Shown here piece after piece: positions 6,854 to 15,231 of a stretch of 16,276 nucleotides of DNA. Every line of letters starts with the position of its first letter. Positions within the stretch are counted from its first letter, which is position 1. Position numbers and translations under genes: made by a program. Source of the DNA: an uncultured Lachnospiraceae bacterium (lineage in GTDB: Bacteria; Bacillota; Clostridia; Lachnospirales; Lachnospiraceae); contig CAJTRU010000031.1 of the NCBI GenBank assembly GCA_910579085.1, positions 6,953 through 23,228 of the forward strand, written 5' to 3'. The notes beneath the pieces were generated by a model. That model worked only from the letters and a program-made list of their open reading frames with translations. It was not told the origin of the DNA and searched no databases.

Positions 6854-7159
6854 ATGAGGGAGAGACGTGTAGGGACTTTTACATTAGGCATTGTATTGCT
6901 GGGCTTTGGTGTATTATTTTTACTGCGTATATTTTTTAATGTAATACAGTATTATTATATATTTATGGTATGGCCAGTAATATTTATACTTCTTGGCGGG
7001 GAAGTACTCTATTATGCACTACACCAGAAACAGGTGCAATATAAATATGACTTTGCAGCAATTATAATTATAATGATGCTTGTAGTATTTGCATTATGCA
7101 TGGCTGGGGCAGACTGGATATACCAGCATTATCCAGAAAAATACTGGTTCAGTATATAG
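6854..7159 (+). CDS. Small LiaF/DUF5668-type membrane protein
   Basis: This 101-residue protein has membrane segments at about 8-29, 34-56 and 66-84. TFTLGIVLLGFGVLFLL and VWPVIFILLGGEVL resemble the LiaI/LiaF-type transmembrane module (DUF5668-like), found in several envelope stress systems. The soluble C-terminal domain of true LiaF is missing. The start at ATG 6854 is set by AGGAGG at 6842-6847. An in-frame upstream ATG at 6779 overlaps the preceding gene and has no binding site. It is the last gene of the sigma operon, followed by a strong terminator. A role with the sigma and anti-sigma proteins in sensing or reporting membrane state is inferred from position. Confidence 0.75.
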   Translation: MRERRVGTFTLGIVLLGFGVLFLLRIFFNVIQYYYIFMVWPVIFILLGGEVLYYALHQKQVQYKYDFAAIIIIMMLVVFALCMAGADWIYQHYPEKYWFSI

Positions 7160-7177
7160 AATGTCATATATCTTTTT

Positions 7178-7212
7178 AAAACAGCAGGTTTTTTCACAAA
7201 CCTGCTGTTTTT
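7178..7212 (+). terminator. Intrinsic terminator of the ECF sigma operon
   Basis: AAAACAGCAGGTTT (7178-7191) pairs with AAACCTGCTGTTTT (7198-7211) around a short loop, and the right arm runs into a T tract. It marks the end of the unit that starts at 5204. Confidence 0.92.
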
Positions 7213-7348
7213 ATATAGAAAAATTTATTTTAAGTCTTTTCTTTTCTGGATATTTCTAGTAATATATTAAATAGAAAGATGCCGCTCCATAACCAGATAG
7301 TTAAAGAGTGCAGGAAAGGGTTTATGTATGATAAGGAGGTTGGTTTTT

Positions 7349-10300
7349 ATGAAATATGGAGTATTTGGACGGATAAGAAAAGCAGTTGCTATAACAATAA
7401 GCATGGCACTTGTTATTTGTGCAGCGCCAGTAGTGCAGGTGTCTGCTGAAGAAACAGAAACAGGCACAACAGTTATAAAACAAGTTAACTTTGGTGTGGT
7501 GAATGACAGTATTGCACCAGGTATAGATAAAGATAAAATTACATTATCTATATCATCCAGTTTTAATAAAAAAACAAGTATGGCATATAGCTCAGTAGAA
7601 GCTGAGCCATCTGCTAATGCTACAAGCTGGACACTGGCAGAATTAAAATCTGAAGAGAGTATGGAAGCAAGTGTTAACGGGGATAAAATTATACTGGCAG
7701 AAGGATATGATAAAGATGAAAATTCTTACTTGTCACATATTATAAAGGCAGAACATAAAAAGGCAAGTGATTTACTTGGCAGTACCGCTGAAGTATCTGC
7801 AATAGTTGCCGCAGAAGACAAAGAAATACTGTATTATGGAAAGATTGACAGCAGAACAACGGCTGATGATACTTCTTCTTCTTTTATACTTCCACGTGGT
7901 TTAGAAGAGGGAAAGTATAACCTGTATATATTTGCAGAGAGCAGTGATGCCAGTGCTCCTAAGACAGTTTATACATCAAAACTAGGTGCGCCTATAGAGA
8001 TAGAAGTAGTTCCTTCACTGGAACTGGATATTGAGGGAGTAAAAGAGCCAGAAGCAGGAAATAAACCAGATACAGAAGCAGTCCTTAAAGTTAAAAGTAA
8101 CAATAATGTTATACAGGAAGAAAAGATAAGTATAGCATGGCAGGATGAAAATGGGAATAATGTTAACAGTGAGTTTGGTTATAACAGGAATTATACAATA
8201 AATATATATCTGGAAGAGTTTATTACTGGGTATATTTTAGGGGAAGATATTGTAAAGATAAATAGCCAAAGTGCAAAATTTGATACTGGTTATGGCCAGG
8301 CATATACATCATACAATGTACGCAAAAAGTATAAGACAAAGCAGTTGTATGATATTAATATATCAGGCTTAACTGGAAGTGATAACAGTATAACATTAAA
8401 AGCATATAAGGGCATAATCCCGCCATCCACGTCAGCACCATCTGATACAGAGTATACTTATGAATGGTGGAATTCAAAATTAAGTACATCAGAACCTTCA
8501 TACACAGGACAGAGCCATGTTTTAACATCTGATGATTTTGATATAGATATGGAGGTAAGGCTTAATACCAGTAAGCAGGATAATGTGGCTTCTAAAGTGG
8601 TAAAAATAAGAGGCGGGCTTATAGAAACCAGTGTTATTGAAGGGGTAAGTAAGACAGATGAAACCATAAAAGGAAAAGGTGATGGTTCACTGCAAGGCCT
8701 TACAACTGAAATGGCATATTCACTAGATGGTGGCAACACTTATATCCAATGTACAACAGACAAAATAGAAAATATCCAGGCAGGGACTATATGCCGTGTG
8801 AAGATAGAAAAGGACAATTTAATTCCAGCGGGTGTAACAGGCATATATGCAGAATACAAAATTGGTGAAGGCAATGTTCTTGCTGTAAGTTTTGACAGCA
8901 ATGGCGGAAGTGTTGTTAATCCAATAGAAGGTGTTGCTTATAATTCTGTTATTAAAGAACCAGCAGTACCTGTAAAGGATGGGTATATATTTGAGGGATG
9001 GTATAAAGATTTAGAATTTAAAGATAAGTGGGATTTTAGCAATGATAAGGTAACACAGAATATTACTCTTTGGGCAAAATGGGGAACAGGCCAGGAGGAA
9101 AATCCAGGAGTGCCAACAACAGAGCCAGGAAATACAACAGAACCTGGCAACACAGCAAATCCAGGAGGCACAACAAAACCTGGCAGCACACCAGAGCCAA
9201 CTAAGAAACCTTCTGGAAATAATAGTGTTTTGCCACCATATGTGCCACCAGTAACAGTGCCATCAACACAAGCACCAGCACAGACCAGTGAACCGGTACA
9301 GACTAGTGCACCAGCGCAGACGGCACAGCCAGAAAATAAACCATCACAAAATCCAGAAACAAATACAACAACAGCACCAGCAGAACCAGAGGTACAGCCA
9401 TCACAAGCACCACCACTTGATAATACAGTAGAAGACAATAAACCAGGCAGCACGGGCCAGCCTGTAGATGTACCAGAAAAAGGCAGTAAGGTTGTTTCAG
9501 GGAATATTGAATTCCAGAGTACAGGAAACGGGGATTTTGTAATATCAGGCACAGACACAAACAGTAATAAAAATATAGTTATCCCTGATACAGTACAGAT
9601 TGATGGTAAAGAATATAAAGTAACAAAGATTGATAAAAATGCATTTGCAGGCTCTGGTATAGAGAGTGTACAGCTTGGAAGCAATATTACAGGAATAGGT
9701 GATGGAGCATTTAAGGGCTGTAAAGATTTAAAAACTGTTAAATGTTCTTCTGGAACTGTGGTTATAGGAAACGAGGCATTTAAAAACTGCACAAGCCTGG
9801 AAAATGTTGATTTAGGCGATAATATTACAAGTTTAGGTGACAGGGCGTTTAAAGGATGTGCAGAATTAGAAGCTGTTGCAATACCAGATGGACTAGAAAC
9901 TATAGGGCAGGGGTCGTTCAGGAACTGTGGAAGCCTTAAAAAGATGAAACTTCCTAATTCTGTGAAGAATATTGGCAAGAAGGCATTTAAGAACTGCAAA
10001 TCAATGAAAACATTTACCCTTGGTACAGCAACAAAGAAAAATACTAAAAGCAGTAATAAAAAACTGGCATTAAGGTTTGGCACAACTGTTGCTAAAGTAA
10101 GTATTGGGGCAAGTGCATTAGAAAACTGTGTTGACCTGCGTTCAGTAGTTATTAACAGCCAGGTTACTAAAATAGGCAATTCTACATTCAGGTACTGTAC
10201 ACAGTTACGTAAGATGCTTGTTAAATCACTTAAACTCCAGAAAGTTGGCAACAAGGCGCTCCAGGGTGTCCATAACTGTAAGATAAAAGTACCACCAGTA

Positions 10301-10372
10301 AAAATTAAACCATATACAACATTATTTAAAAATAAAGGACAGGGCAAAAAGGTAGTAGTAGCAAAGAGCTGA
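7349..10372 (+). CDS. Secreted BspA-like leucine-rich-repeat surface protein
   Basis: This 1007-residue exported protein probably acts in adhesion or substrate contact. Order of parts: signal peptide 1-33 (cleavage VSA-EE); a beta-rich, Ser/Thr/Asn-rich region to about 510 that I do not recognise; an InlB-type (Listeria-Bacteroides) repeat at about 511-578, with SFDSNGGSV, GYIFEGWYKD and ITLWAKWG; a low-complexity Pro/Thr/Gln linker at about 580-707 (repeated TEPGNT and TSAPAQT); BspA-type leucine-rich repeats at about 737-955 (IGDGAFKGC, IGNEAFKNC and LGDRAFKGC units); and a basic tail. No LPxTG, SLH or choline-binding anchor is visible, so attachment is unclear. AAGGAGG at 7333-7339 selects ATG 7349 over ATG 7328, which lies before it. 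Confidence 0.88.
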   Translation: MKYGVFGRIRKAVAITISMALVICAAPVVQVSAEETETGTTVIKQVNFGVVNDSIAPGIDKDKITLSISSSFNKKTSMAYSSVEAEPSANATSWTLAELKSEESMEASVNGDKIILAEGYDKDENSYLSHIIKAEHKKASDLLGSTAEVSAIVAAEDKEILYYGKIDSRTTADDTSSSFILPRGLEEGKYNLYIFAESSDASAPKTVYTSKLGAPIEIEVVPSLELDIEGVKEPEAGNKPDTEAVLKVKSNNNVIQEEKISIAWQDENGNNVNSEFGYNRNYTINIYLEEFITGYILGEDIVKINSQSAKFDTGYGQAYTSYNVRKKYKTKQLYDINISGLTGSDNSITLKAYKGIIPPSTSAPSDTEYTYEWWNSKLSTSEPSYTGQSHVLTSDDFDIDMEVRLNTSKQDNVASKVVKIRGGLIETSVIEGVSKTDETIKGKGDGSLQGLTTEMAYSLDGGNTYIQCTTDKIENIQAGTICRVKIEKDNLIPAGVTGIYAEYKIGEGNVLAVSFDSNGGSVVNPIEGVAYNSVIKEPAVPVKDGYIFEGWYKDLEFKDKWDFSNDKVTQNITLWAKWGTGQEENPGVPTTEPGNTTEPGNTANPGGTTKPGSTPEPTKKPSGNNSVLPPYVPPVTVPSTQAPAQTSEPVQTSAPAQTAQPENKPSQNPETNTTTAPAEPEVQPSQAPPLDNTVEDNKPGSTGQPVDVPEKGSKVVSGNIEFQSTGNGDFVISGTDTNSNKNIVIPDTVQIDGKEYKVTKIDKNAFAGSGIESVQLGSNITGIGDGAFKGCKDLKTVKCSSGTVVIGNEAFKNCTSLENVDLGDNITSLGDRAFKGCAELEAVAIPDGLETIGQGSFRNCGSLKKMKLPNSVKNIGKKAFKNCKSMKTFTLGTATKKNTKSSNKKLALRFGTTVAKVSIGASALENCVDLRSVVINSQVTKIGNSTFRYCTQLRKMLVKSLKLQKVGNKALQGVHNCKIKVPPVKIKPYTTLFKNKGQGKKVVVAKS

Positions 10373-10383
10373 TATTTTATTCT

Positions 10384-10422
10384 GGCTGGCATGCAGTTAA
10401 TAGGTAATACTGCAAGCCAGCC
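10384..10422 (+). other. GC-rich intergenic hairpin without T tract
   Basis: GGCTGGC (10384-10390) pairs with GCCAGCC (10416-10422), and an inner GCAGT (10393-10397) pairs with ACTGC (10409-10413). It lies between the stop at 10372 and the next start at 10445. With no T tract it is not a classical terminator. It may be a 3' stabiliser, a processing site or a weak stop signal, and read-through into the phosphoesterase gene is possible. Confidence 0.6.
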
Positions 10423-10444
10423 TGGCTTATAGAAGGGGAATTAC

Positions 10445-12013
10445 ATGAGCAGGGACTTACGTATTGTATTAGAAATTGATGAAAAAGAGAATGAGAACAT
10501 GCAGCTAAATGAAGACAGGTTATTTTTAAATAAGTTCCAGAGATACAGTAAAATCTGTATCCAGTGCCATGATAATCCGGATGCAGATGCACTAGCATCC
10601 GGATATGCTTTGTACAGGTATTTTGAGAAATGTGGCAAGCATGTGGATTTTATATATACAGGGCATAATAAAATAACAAAACCCAATCTTTTACTGATGG
10701 TAAATGAACTTGATATCCCTGTTAAATATGTAACAGAACTTCCAGAGTGTGACATACTGGTTACAACTGACTGCCAGTATGGTGCAGGCAATGTTACAAA
10801 GTTTGAAGCCAGTGCAGTTGCAATGATAGACCACCACCAGTGTGGCATTATGCAGAATGAGAATTATTATATAAGAAGCAGCCTTGGAAGCTGTGCTACT
10901 GTAGTATGGGATTTATTAAGGGCAGTGGGATTTGATACAGATGCAGACATAAAGCTTTCTACAGCATTATATTATGGACTGTATAGTGACACTAACCAGT
11001 TTGAGGAAATATACCATCCACTTGACAAAGATATGAGGGACAGCCTTAATATTAATGAGTCCCTTTTATTCAGGCTTATGAATACAAATTTGTCATTAAA
11101 GGAACTCAATATTGCCAGTGCAGCACTTACTAAACAGGTATACTGCCAGGAAAATAAGTTTTCGGTAATAGAAGCAAGTGAATGTGACCCTAATATATTA
11201 GGGATAATAAGTGATTTCGTTATACAGGTGGAAGAAGTTGACATATGTGTAGCATTTAACCCAAATCCAGGAGGGTATAAATTATCAGTACGGAGCTGTA
11301 TTAAAGAAGTAAAAGCAAATGAGCTTGCAGGATATTTATGTAAAGGCATAGGTAATGGCGGTGGGCATCTGACTAAAGCAGGAGGGTTTATTTCAGGAAA
11401 TCTTTTTGACAGGGCAAGCGGAGGCCTGCAGCTTAAAGAGTATTTAATCCAGCAGATTAATAAATACCATAATGATTTTGAAGTTATATATGCTAAGACT
11501 TATGATATTAATATCCAGGAGATGGAGAGATACCAGAAGAAAGATGTAGTAATAGGCGTGGCGGAGGCCTCTGGGTTTATAAAGGAAGGAACTCCTATAC
11601 TTGTACGTACACTTGAGGGTGATGTAAACTTAAAAGTAGAAGAAGGCCTTTATTTTATGATTGGAATAGAAGGTGAAGTGTATCCTATACGGAAAGAGAA
11701 GTTTGACAAGACTTATAAATATGTTGAGGGCAGTCCAGACATGGTTATGGAATATGCCCCGACCGTAAGAGATAATATATGTGGCAATGTGTACCAGCTT
11801 ATGAAATATATGAAGACATGTGTTGCAACAGGAAAAAGCATGGTCTATGCAAAAGAGCTGGAAACTAATGTAAAAGTATTTACTTCATGGGATGAAACAA
11901 AATATTACTGTGGCATGAAGGGTGACTTTCTGGTTGTACGTGAAGATGATAAACATGATATATATGTTGTCCGTAGGGATATATTTTTTAAAACATATAA
12001 GAAAGCAGATTGA
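10445..12013 (+). CDS. DHH/DHHA1 phosphoesterase with duplicated C-terminal module
   Basis: This 522-residue cytoplasmic protein belongs to the DHH superfamily, metal-dependent phosphoesterases that act on short oligonucleotides, pAp or cyclic dinucleotides. Motifs: HDNPDADA (42-49), TTDCQ with Asp109, DHH (129-131), SDTNQF with Asp182, and a DHHA1 loop GIGNGGGHLTKAGGF (301-315), a form of the usual GGGH-x-x-A-G-F. Residues 366-522 are an unusual extension holding two similar units, each ending in V-x-R/Y-P-I-R-K-like strands and F-x-KTYK (YPIRKEKFDKTYK at 413-425, YVVRRDIFFKTYK at 507-519). These resemble the small PGDYG-type module I know from other bacterial proteins; this is recall and not certain. 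The substrate cannot be read. The start has AGAAGGGG at 10431-10438. The TIR gene follows. Confidence 0.87.
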   Translation: MSRDLRIVLEIDEKENENMQLNEDRLFLNKFQRYSKICIQCHDNPDADALASGYALYRYFEKCGKHVDFIYTGHNKITKPNLLLMVNELDIPVKYVTELPECDILVTTDCQYGAGNVTKFEASAVAMIDHHQCGIMQNENYYIRSSLGSCATVVWDLLRAVGFDTDADIKLSTALYYGLYSDTNQFEEIYHPLDKDMRDSLNINESLLFRLMNTNLSLKELNIASAALTKQVYCQENKFSVIEASECDPNILGIISDFVIQVEEVDICVAFNPNPGGYKLSVRSCIKEVKANELAGYLCKGIGNGGGHLTKAGGFISGNLFDRASGGLQLKEYLIQQINKYHNDFEVIYAKTYDINIQEMERYQKKDVVIGVAEASGFIKEGTPILVRTLEGDVNLKVEEGLYFMIGIEGEVYPIRKEKFDKTYKYVEGSPDMVMEYAPTVRDNICGNVYQLMKYMKTCVATGKSMVYAKELETNVKVFTSWDETKYYCGMKGDFLVVREDDKHDIYVVRRDIFFKTYKKAD

Positions 12014-12015
12014 AA

Positions 12016-12070
12016 AATCATTCTAAGGTTGCAAAAAACGCACCTCAGGAATGATTAAGGTTTCATTTTT
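12016..12070 (+). terminator. Terminator-like hairpin after the DHH gene
   Basis: AATCATTC (12016-12023) pairs with GAATGATT (12049-12056), and inner AGGT (12026-12029) pairs with ACCT (12042-12045). A T-rich run (12061-12070) follows, but only after AAGG, so termination may be partial. If it is leaky, the DHH and TIR genes could share a transcript. Confidence 0.5.
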
Positions 12071-12082
12071 CATCACTATTTG

Positions 12083-12100
12083 TGCCACCTGGAGGCGGCA
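12083..12100 (+). promoter_or_regulatory. Leader hairpin before the TIR gene
   Basis: TGCCACC (12083-12089) pairs with GGCGGCA (12094-12100), with one A-C mismatch, around a TGGA loop. It ends 12 bases before ATG 12113, the same gap as the GNAT leader at 4478-4498, and flanking bases also match (ACTATTT upstream, ACTATT/AGTATT before ATG). The GGAGG at 12091-12095 is buried in the loop and right arm and points to an out-of-frame ATG at 12100. Confidence 0.5.
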
Positions 12101-12112
12101 TGGGGGACTATT

Positions 12113-15109
12113 ATGAAATATACAGCATTTGTAAGCTACAGACATGGGGGCATAGATGAGAAAGTAGCGATGCAGATACACAAGAATATAGAAAGATACC
12201 GCATACCATATAAACTGGCCAGGGCACTTGGCAGAAAAAATATGGGAAAAATATTCAGGGATTCAGAGGAATTAAAAGCGGCAAGCAATTTATCAGAGAT
12301 AATCCAGAAAGCGCTTGATGAAACAGAGTGGCTTATAGTAATATGCACCAGAAGGTTTAAAGATTCGCCGTGGTGCATGGAAGAGGTTGAGTATTTTATA
12401 AAGATACGTGGACGTGAAAGGATTATTGTTATTCTTGTAGAAGGTGAACCAGCAGAAAGCTTTCCAAAGATACTTACTGAAATTGAGCAGGATGGCAAAA
12501 TAATATCAATAGAGCCGCTCGCCGTAGATATAAGGGGAAACTCTGAAAGCCAGATACTTAGAAACCTGAAGCGTGAAAAATTCCGCTTTCTGGCAGGAAT
12601 GTTGGAAGTTGACTATGATGACCTTAAGCAGAGGCAGAAAGAAAGACAGCGTAAATTTGTTACAGCAGTTACAGCAGTTATTATGCTTTCTGTAGGAACA
12701 TTTGCAGTAGTAGTGGCAGGAAAGAATTTGCAGCTTGAAGAAGCATATTCAGCACTTGGGCAGTCCATGCAGCAGACATTGAAGGGGCAGTCATATTATC
12801 TTGCAGAATATTCCAGTGAAGCTTATAACAATGGTGACAGAAAAACTGCTGCAATGCTGGCACTAGAAGCACTTCCAGACAATTTAGAAAAACCTGGCAG
12901 GCCATATGTTGAAAGTGTAATGCGGTATCTTACAACAGCACTTGGTATATATGACTTTAATACTGGATATAAAACAGACAGGCTGTTTGATATGGAACAA
13001 GAGGCATATGATACAAAAATACAGGTTAGCAGTGACCAGGAAGTTATCCTGGTTGAAAGATATTATTCCGCCGCTAACAATATGCTGCAAAGGCATGTAG
13101 AGATTTACTCGCTGGAAAATGGGAATAAGATTTGTTCATATAATGCAGGGTCAATAAACAGGTCATTTTACTCAGGTTATACAAGATGTTCATATCTGCT
13201 TTCTGACAGCAGTACGCTTCTTTATACTGGGAAGGACGGGCTTGTATCTGTAGATATATATACAGGAAAGGAAAATTTCTGTACAAAAAATGCATCAGAA
13301 TTAAAAGTAAGCAGTAAAGAGGACTTAATCGTAACAATAGATTATGAAACAGGGACTCTTTATTCATTTGATATAAAAGGTGAAAATATACTTGAGTGCA
13401 GCCTGGGTTCAGATATTGAGTATACTTTATATGATATCAGCCCTGACAGCGGAGCTGCTGCTTTATCTGCCAATACTTCAAAAATAAATGGCATACTGCT
13501 TATTGACACAAAGTCGGGTGAAAGCATGTTTTTTAACCAGCATGGATTATGTGAAGGTGTGGCTTTTTCATCAGATGTTAAACTATGCTTTTTAAAAACT
13601 GATACAGAAGCAGGGCTGAAACACATTGTTGAATATAATACAGGAAAAGGAAAAGAAAACTATCTTTGTGATGCGGACTGGGACTTAAAATCTATGGAGA
13701 TAACAGAAAAGCAGACATGTTTCTACTACCATGGCACAGAACTTTATGAGGTAGATAATAAATCAGGAAAAGCTGTCTGGGAACATACATTTGCGTCAGA
13801 AGTTATTTCAATAAGTACAGGTAATGGCTATCTGGGCGTATCATGTGAGGATGGTTCAATATATTTTTATGAAACAGAAAGTAAAAACCTTGTAAATACA
13901 CAGGCTGGAAACGAAGAGCCATTTTATTTTGTATATATAGATGATAAATATGCATGTCTCCGTGATTACTGGGGCAAAGATATACGTATTTATAGCAGAA
14001 GCCAGACAAACAGGGAAGATGTGGAAAGCTGTTCTATTTTTAATAATACAGACCAGCTTCCAGACAAATGGTATACCTGTTCAACATCTGGTGACAGCTT
14101 TTTGATGGGATTTGCAAGCGGTTCACAAAGAGTATTTGAGATATTTGATGCTGGAAAATTAGAACGCCAGAATACCACATTAATTTCTGATTTAGGTTAT
14201 TCTTCGTTTGAAAACCTTACAATAGACATACCAGACAGCCAGCATTTTAGCATACATGACTATGGCACAAATGAAAACAAGCATTATGATATAGCCAGCA
14301 ACAAGGTACTTATGGAATATAATGAGAATTCATATTATTATTATAATGAAGACAATTCAATTATATTTATATCAGATAATAATGATTTAGTAAAATATAA
14401 TGCTGCCACTGGGGAGATAATGGAAACTTTTTATATACCACAAGGCTATGACAAGGGTGTATGTCTTGGAAATTATAAGGTATTTAGCAGCAGTAACCAG
14501 ATTTGCATACAAAATGTCAAAGATGGCAAAGAAAAGATTATAAAAGATGCAGAGCTGTATTCATTCCATGAAGAACGCGGGCTTGTATTTTACAGAAATG
14601 AGGATGGCACAGGCTGGTACGTTTATTCGCTTAAGGATGGCAGAGTGTTATGCAGTGGCAATTCAGGAAGCTATTCATGTACAATGTTTTTTGGAGGCGG
14701 AAGATATTTCCTAAATGATTATAGTGAAGTTTATGATATGGAAAACTGGAAAAAAGTCCTTGATTTGTCTTTAATCAGCAATGGTGTTTATGGTGTACAG
14801 ACAACAGACAGCCTTCCATACTTTGTAGTATGGTACCAGGACAGTGATGCTAAAAGCACAGGCAAAACAAAAGGCTCTAATATAGCATATCTTTATAGTA
14901 AAACAAATGCTGGTGAAGTAGTGGCGGAAATACCAAATTATGTTACAACAACAAGTGATGGCAAAATAATAGTATATGATGGTGCGCATACTTTATATAA
15001 AGTACCACTATATACAGCAGAGGACATAATTGCCAAGGCAAAAGAATATGTAGGGGACTCAGAATTTACAGATTACCAGAAAGACAAGTACCATTTATTT
15101 ACAGATTAG
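12113..15109 (+). CDS. Membrane-anchored TIR-domain protein with propeller-like C-terminal region
   Basis: This 998-residue protein has three parts. Residues 1-150 form a TIR domain: YTAFVSYRHGG (3-13), FRDSEELKAASNL (48-60) and SPWCMEEVEYF (85-95). Glu91 sits where NAD-cleaving TIR enzymes carry their catalytic Glu. After a charged helix (170-181) comes one membrane helix (183-203). The segment 205-255, with SYYLAEYSSEAYNNGDRKTA and LALEALP, is a helical piece common before propellers in such proteins. Residues 280-965 hold recurring DxxxG/VxxYD-type strands consistent with a WD40/PQQ-like propeller. The tail EDIIAKAKEYVGDSEFTDYQ is also typical. Basic residues flanking the helix suggest TIR inside and propeller outside. 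An upstream in-frame TTG (12080) is rejected because it lies in the leader hairpin. Enzymatic activity and role are inference. Confidence 0.87.
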   Translation: MKYTAFVSYRHGGIDEKVAMQIHKNIERYRIPYKLARALGRKNMGKIFRDSEELKAASNLSEIIQKALDETEWLIVICTRRFKDSPWCMEEVEYFIKIRGRERIIVILVEGEPAESFPKILTEIEQDGKIISIEPLAVDIRGNSESQILRNLKREKFRFLAGMLEVDYDDLKQRQKERQRKFVTAVTAVIMLSVGTFAVVVAGKNLQLEEAYSALGQSMQQTLKGQSYYLAEYSSEAYNNGDRKTAAMLALEALPDNLEKPGRPYVESVMRYLTTALGIYDFNTGYKTDRLFDMEQEAYDTKIQVSSDQEVILVERYYSAANNMLQRHVEIYSLENGNKICSYNAGSINRSFYSGYTRCSYLLSDSSTLLYTGKDGLVSVDIYTGKENFCTKNASELKVSSKEDLIVTIDYETGTLYSFDIKGENILECSLGSDIEYTLYDISPDSGAAALSANTSKINGILLIDTKSGESMFFNQHGLCEGVAFSSDVKLCFLKTDTEAGLKHIVEYNTGKGKENYLCDADWDLKSMEITEKQTCFYYHGTELYEVDNKSGKAVWEHTFASEVISISTGNGYLGVSCEDGSIYFYETESKNLVNTQAGNEEPFYFVYIDDKYACLRDYWGKDIRIYSRSQTNREDVESCSIFNNTDQLPDKWYTCSTSGDSFLMGFASGSQRVFEIFDAGKLERQNTTLISDLGYSSFENLTIDIPDSQHFSIHDYGTNENKHYDIASNKVLMEYNENSYYYYNEDNSIIFISDNNDLVKYNAATGEIMETFYIPQGYDKGVCLGNYKVFSSSNQICIQNVKDGKEKIIKDAELYSFHEERGLVFYRNEDGTGWYVYSLKDGRVLCSGNSGSYSCTMFFGGGRYFLNDYSEVYDMENWKKVLDLSLISNGVYGVQTTDSLPYFVVWYQDSDAKSTGKTKGSNIAYLYSKTNAGEVVAEIPNYVTTTSDGKIIVYDGAHTLYKVPLYTAEDIIAKAKEYVGDSEFTDYQKDKYHLFTD

Positions 15110-15122
15110 CGTAAAATATAGC

Positions 15123-15176
15123 TTTTATTTGCAGTATAATTTTTATTTGCAACATTATTTTTATTTGCAGAATAAA
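15123..15176. repeat. Three 18-bp direct repeats before the glycosylase gene
   Basis: TTTTATTTGCAGTATAAT (15123-15140), TTTTATTTGCAACATTAT (15141-15158) and TTTTATTTGCAGAATAAA (15159-15176) abut with no gap. The TTTTATTTGCA core is identical in all three. The last unit can fold as TTTTATT-TGCAG-AATAAAA before a T run, so it may also act as a weak terminator for the TIR gene. Alternatives are a protein binding array or slipped-strand duplication. Confidence 0.8.
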
Positions 15177-15231
15177 ATTTTTGGGAAGATACATGATTAT
15201 TTATAGAATATAGAAAGGTTTGGTTATAAAT

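Noticed and set aside
8938..10392. 484-codon open frame on the - strand
   Set aside because: It lies opposite the linker and repeat region of the BspA-like gene. Its Val/Ser/Leu-rich content mirrors the Thr/Pro/Asn/Lys codons of the real + strand gene, and it has no domain.
10384..10422. Terminator of the BspA-like gene
   Set aside because: The stem is strong, but no T tract follows, so it is listed as a hairpin of unknown role.
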